A program made the translations under genes and the position numbers. A stretch of 64,000 bases of DNA from Asterella californica (Eukaryota > Streptophyta > Marchantiopsida > Marchantiales > Aytoniaceae): the NCBI GenBank assembly GCA_036924285.1, contig JAYKYS010000096.1, forward strand, positions 17,737 to 81,736. The letters are read 5' to 3'. Position 1 is the stretch's first letter. Every line of letters starts with the position of its first letter. Positions 59,944 to 64,000 of this stretch are shown one piece after another. Below the pieces are notes generated by a model. The model saw only the letters and a program-made list of their open reading frames with translations. It had not been told where the DNA came from and did not search any database.

Positions 59944-62152
59944 TTAGTAATAAAGCTGTCTAGAGCCATGGTTTGAACTCAAGCTGGATCCAAACGAAGA
60001 CGACATCCTTGGACGCCTGTTCTGCGCCGCCTTGGCAGTCAAAGCTGACAGCTCTGCTTCGCTCTGTCCACAGGAGCCTGTCTGCATGGAGAGTGGGATC
60101 TGTAATAGGTTGTTGTTCAGGTCTTGCAGACCCTCTGGCATGTTTTGGGTGAACCAGGGGTGCTTAAGGACCTGCTGCACTGTGATGCGCTTGTCTGGAT
60201 CCACCTCCAGCAGCCTACCAAGAATGTCATAGCAGTCCTCAGTCAGACCCTGCAATGTATTGTGCTCAGACCTCAGCTTTTCCACATCCTGTGCAGAAGT
60301 CCACACAACATGAGTGCTCAAGTGAGAACTGTGTGGTCCTGCAGAGAAGCCCTTGACAATGGACTGTGCAAATGAAACATGTCATTGCGTCACCATGAGG
60401 TTTCAGGCAAGCCTAGAGGGCTGCTTGAGCACATGGCATGCACGTGACCTCAGCGTGTACCTGCGGTCTCTGGTAATCTGCCTTCAGAATCCTGGGCAGC
60501 ATCTTCTGCAGCACTGCTTGCACTTCCAGGCCTTCATCTTCCTGGCGTCGGAAGGGGAAGCAGCCGGTGAGCATGCAATAAAGCAGGATGCCACAGGACC
60601 AGATGTCCGCCATCTTGCCAGCATACTTGTTGTACAGCAGGACCTCCGGCGCAACATACTCAGGAGTGCCTGCAGTTGCCAAAGCATTCGCATCAGCCAC
60701 TGTAGTAAGTGTGGTCCTGTGCTGAAGGGAGCTATCGCATCCCAGCCATGCACCTATTACAACTGGCCACCTGTATGGGAGGGCTTGAAAGATCAAAATC
60801 ATGGCAACAACTTGTTGCATACATTGTCTCAGTGATGCAGTGCCTCACCATGCATGCGCGGTGTCCACGACGCATAGCACACTATCTCATGATGCGCACA
60901 TGTTGTTGTGCCCAAAAATATGTGCAGCATAGTGTTTAAGGTCCTGCTGAGATAGGAACTTGCCGCACATGGTTTTGCTGATTGAGGCGCATAGCTCATC
61001 TTTGCTGTAGCCAAAGTCACATAACTTCAGCACTGGCTTGTCTGACGTGTCCATCAGTAATGTATTCTCTAGCTTGATGTCCCTGTTTGCAATGCCCATC
61101 TGCATGAATGGCATGAATCTTTTGCTGCCAATAATGCTGGCTTACACAATTATTGGCCCTTGCCAGATACTACAACATATGCCATTGCAGATGAACCCAG
61201 TAAACAACACAGCTTTTAGAACATATCCTTTGACTGTGGACATGCAACGCGCAGAATTCTTTGCATATACCCAGCATTAGGCAGATGTCTTTTGAGCAAA
61301 ATGCGCATTTTACCTGGTGGCAATAGTCAACAGCAACAATAAGTTGCTGGAACAGCCATCGTGCTTCAGCCTCTTTGAGGGCGCAGTCATGGTTCATGCT
61401 ATGACGCTCAATGTAGTCCACCAAGTCCCCTCCTGGCGCAAGTTCGCTGACAATGGCCAGGTGTTCAGGGGTGAGGAAGACCTCATGCAGCTGTATGATA
61501 TTTGGGTGCATGCAACATAGGCGCTGGTTCAGGACCTCCTTGCCGGCTGTCTTTATGCTGCAGCAAGCATCACCAGGTGGGTATGGGACCACAATTGATT
61601 TTGAGTGAGGCACACTAGCACCCTTTACCAGTCATATGCATTAGGAAGGTAAGCAATAAGGGGAAGTCCACTCACGCTGTTGTGCCTCGGTCAATGAACT
61701 TGATGGCAACGTCCTTGAGCGTGACACGTTCCTGTGCGAGAACGACGAATGCAGACGCCCCAACGCCTAAGTCTGCAAGTTTGACGTACTTTTCATTCTC
61801 CCTGAGCGGGTCAGGCGGCAAGGCCTCGTTTCCTACTGTGACTGGTAATGCTGGATCCTTACTCAAGCCGCTGCACAGCACAGCACAAGTGTTCGAACTG
61901 TCGCTGCAGGTGACATCCGGTCCCTGCAAGTTTAAAGCAGGATTCAACCGTTGACAGTCGGGTCGCGACTGACCTGGAAGTGGCAACGACACTTTCAGCT
62001 GTTACAAATCTTGCTTTCCGAAGACTGGGACACTCCCTGAGTTGGTCGGACGATTGTTGCGCAGGCTCGTCACCACGTCCTGGTTGCAACGGTCCAAGGT
62101 TTACGCTGCTTGTCCTGACGCTGCCGCTTCCGCCGCACCAACCAAACCGCAT
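59944..62152 (-). CDS. SnRK2-like Ser/Thr protein kinase 2
   Basis: Intact paralogue of kinase 1. Exons, all in phase: 62152-61974, 61903-61676, 61557-61314, 61099-60964, 60669-60461, 60288-59944; 446 residues. Motifs: [19 protein letters not shown] loop, [11 protein letters not shown]ys, [19 protein letters not shown] (alpha-C), [20 protein letters not shown], catalytic [57 protein letters not shown], then a Ser-rich tail. The HPWF...LP order and the DFGYSK activation segment are typical of SnRK2. The N-terminal ~100 residues are variable; exon 1 in particular is modelled from phase alone, and an MGGC-type lipid signal as in kinase 1 is absent. The intron after 60964 has a GC donor (GCAAGT). 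Head to head with a universal stress protein gene. Confidence 0.9.
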
Positions 62153-62465
62153 CCTCCACTGTGACGGCCCAAAGCTTACGGGCGTAAAGGCTCTACCTCC
62201 AGGGTTGCGCGTGATCTACCTCTGCGTGCGTCGACTTTCTGAAGATTCAATCGTTCTCACTAAATTGCACCGAAGAAGAATGCCTGATTTGAAGTTACCC
62301 AGGCAGCGTCCTGATACAAGATTGCGCCATTTGCTGCTGCCAGCTGACTCATGCCATCATTTAAGTAAATTGCAAAATAACGCAACCCCTTCGTGCGCAG
62401 TCAGGTGCTGTGGTTACTGCCGACCCCTTAGAGTACTCTGCATTGCTGCGCGGCTGTGATATAGC
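62153..62465. promoter_or_regulatory. Shared divergent promoter region kinase 2 / USP
   Basis: 313 bp between opposite start codons; richer in CG dinucleotides than most of the window. No individual element called. Confidence 0.5.
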
Positions 62466-63364
62466 ATGGCATCGGATAAACCAGGACGGACCATTCTTAT
62501 TCCCGTGGACAACACGGATGTAAGCTGCTTGCCCAACGCCGCTTGGCTTTATGGTCTGGCTTAGGGGGTTTTGTCAGCACAGGGGTCCGAGGCTGCACTA
62601 CAGTGGGTCATCAGCAACTTGTACAGATCAGGTCAATGCTGCAGAGACAGACATATTTTGCAACATCTTCGCAAATGGCATGCCTGTCGACTCCTTATCC
62701 AGGCTTGCAGGTGATGAGCTGCATTTTTTCCATATTGTCCCCAACCCTCAAGCCAAGCTCCTGGGGGGAGGCATGGGGCTTGCTGACGCTGGCGAGTTCA
62801 TGGTGGCTCCCCCTGATCCCAAGGATGACCGCAAACAGGTCTGACTTTGCTAACAGCACAGAGAAAAATGACTTGCCGTCATCTTTGGGCATGCATGTTG
62901 TGGTGAATAGTCACAGGTCTTGTGCATTGATGCTGTGTGCAGTGGAGGCATTCTGCAACATATTCTTTTGATGTGCACATGTAGTAACATGTCGCTGCAC
63001 ATTAGGGCATTTTGGCTTTTGCAGCTGCTGCACTGGCTACACATGTGTTGTCAAGGCCAGAAGTCATGTCCACTTGTGTTATGCACAATACGCCTTGCAG
63101 ATCAGCAAAGCAGAGGAATTCATAGAGCAAAGATTTGTTACCAAGGCTGAGTCACAGAAGATCCCGCATCAGGTTGAGATTACACATTTCAACACTGACA
63201 AGGACTCCATTGGTGAGATTATTTGTGTCCGAGCTCGTGATTTGAAGACTCCAGCTGTAGTCATGGCCAAACACAATCAGGGCAGCATCAAAGAGTTCTT
63301 TATGGGCAGTGTCAGCAAGTATTGTACCCATCATTGCACGCAACCTGTGATTGTTCTGCATTGA
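62466..63364 (+). CDS. Universal stress protein (UspA family)
   Basis: Small Rossmann-like ATP-binding stress protein. Exons in phase: 62466-62519, 62583-62631, 62711-62838, 63101-63364; 164 residues, the usual length for a single USP domain. It begins RTILIPVDNTDGSEAALQWV (first strand and helix), then ELHFFHIVPNP, an atypical Gly/Asp-rich loop, and ends with the nucleotide-binding block LKTPAVVMAKHNQGSIKEFF followed by GSVSKYCTHHCTQPVIVLH. The canonical G-2x-G-9x-G loop is not intact: the first position reads KHNQG and the second G is in FMGSVS, so ATP binding is uncertain. ATG 62466 is the only start that fits the strand. Confidence 0.9.
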
Positions 63365-64000
63365 CAAGGGATGCATTTGAGGGAACTGTATGTCCATCTA
63401 CCTGTACATGGGTATGCACTAATTTAGTGTTTATACTGTGCGAGCTCTTACCTTGTGCTTGGTAAGATGTTTGGGGTTTCAGTTAAGCGCTTGAAACAGC
63501 TATTGTAGCGTATTATATGGTGGCCACTGAGGTGCTTTGTAAACTCAGGCCTGTTGCCACCATTTCTGAGTCCACAAGCACTGAATCAACTTTGACATTG
63601 TCCATATGCAAATCCGCATATACGTGCTCAGCAAAGCTGGAATTCTATGCTCATGGCTCTTAGCAGACTCTGAGATGACAGTTATGTGACACGAGTGGCT
63701 TTCCACCAACAAGACAAAACTGATGGTGCAGACAAGGTGTACACTGACAGTGTGTGCAGTTAATCCAATCCAAAGGCACATACAGTGTCAATGGGACTCA
63801 CCACAAATACAAGGACCACCTTGTTCCATAGGGCCCTTGGAAACACTTCAGTAGGCGGTTTGCAAAGTAAGCAGCCATGTTCTGAACAGAGTAATTCATT
63901 GACTGTCATGATCATGTTCATTACATCAGTTGAAAAGCAGGACAAATTGAGCATCAACTTGCCAAGCGCACCAAAAGCATGGTCAGGTATTTTGTGCTGC
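63365..64000. other. Right edge, nothing seen
   Basis: 636 bp after the USP stop codon. Short frames on both strands without domain content. A neighbouring gene may begin beyond the window. Confidence 0.4.

Overview
This is nuclear DNA of an intron-rich eukaryote, most likely a green alga (Chlorophyta). The support is gene content: a plastid-type MurE homologue, SnRK2-like kinases, a PDR-type ABCG pump, a TMEM135 homologue and a gp78-like ubiquitin ligase. Introns are short and GT-AG, with a few GC-AG. There is also an interstitial plant-type telomere motif (CCCTAAA). No bacterial operons, CRISPR arrays, tRNA or rRNA genes were seen. Nearly all genes are split, so coordinates below are exon models assembled by hand from splice sites and reading phase.

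Layout, left to right. 1-13.7 kb: a full-size ABCG/PDR transporter on the minus strand, running off the left edge, with repeat-rich introns and three small frame-breaking indels. 14.6-18.7 kb: a plus-strand gene for a tyrosine recombinase (Crypton-like mobile element) whose 5' part holds six tandem 254-bp units, each carrying the same 42-nt phase-0 mini-exon. 18.7-23.7 kb: gene-poor DNA with a 20-bp palindrome, a telomere-like motif and a degenerate ~185-bp satellite. 23.7-25.3 kb: a second, shorter recombinase-like gene (minus). 25.56-28.37 kb: a 5'-truncated LINE (minus). 28.5-34.7 kb: TMEM135 homologue (plus). 35.7-39.7 kb: gp78/AMFR-like membrane E3 ligase with RING and CUE domains (plus). 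40.4-42.5 kb: an intronless unknown protein (minus) head to head with a BED-finger protein (plus). 44.1-46.6 kb: SnRK2-like kinase 1 (minus, frame-broken). 48.0-50.7 kb: GPI-transamidase subunit GAA1 (minus). 51.0-56.6 kb: MurE homologue (plus). 57.7-58.7 kb: small unknown protein (minus). 59.9-62.2 kb: SnRK2-like kinase 2 (minus). 62.5-63.4 kb: universal stress protein (plus).

The cellular genes are independent housekeeping or membrane functions: ER quality control (gp78-like), GPI anchoring (GAA1), organelle biology (TMEM135, MurE), stress signalling (two kinases, USP) and efflux (ABCG). Three pairs are head to head with short shared upstream regions: GAA1/MurE (299 bp), kinase 2/USP (313 bp) and the unknown/BED pair (455 bp). 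The mobile part (14-28 kb plus the BED relic) is the least ordinary. The strongest candidate for something undescribed is the recombinase gene with its mini-exon array. Several conserved genes carry 1-2 nt (once ~20 nt) indels, so indel errors in the assembly must be excluded before any is called a pseudogene.
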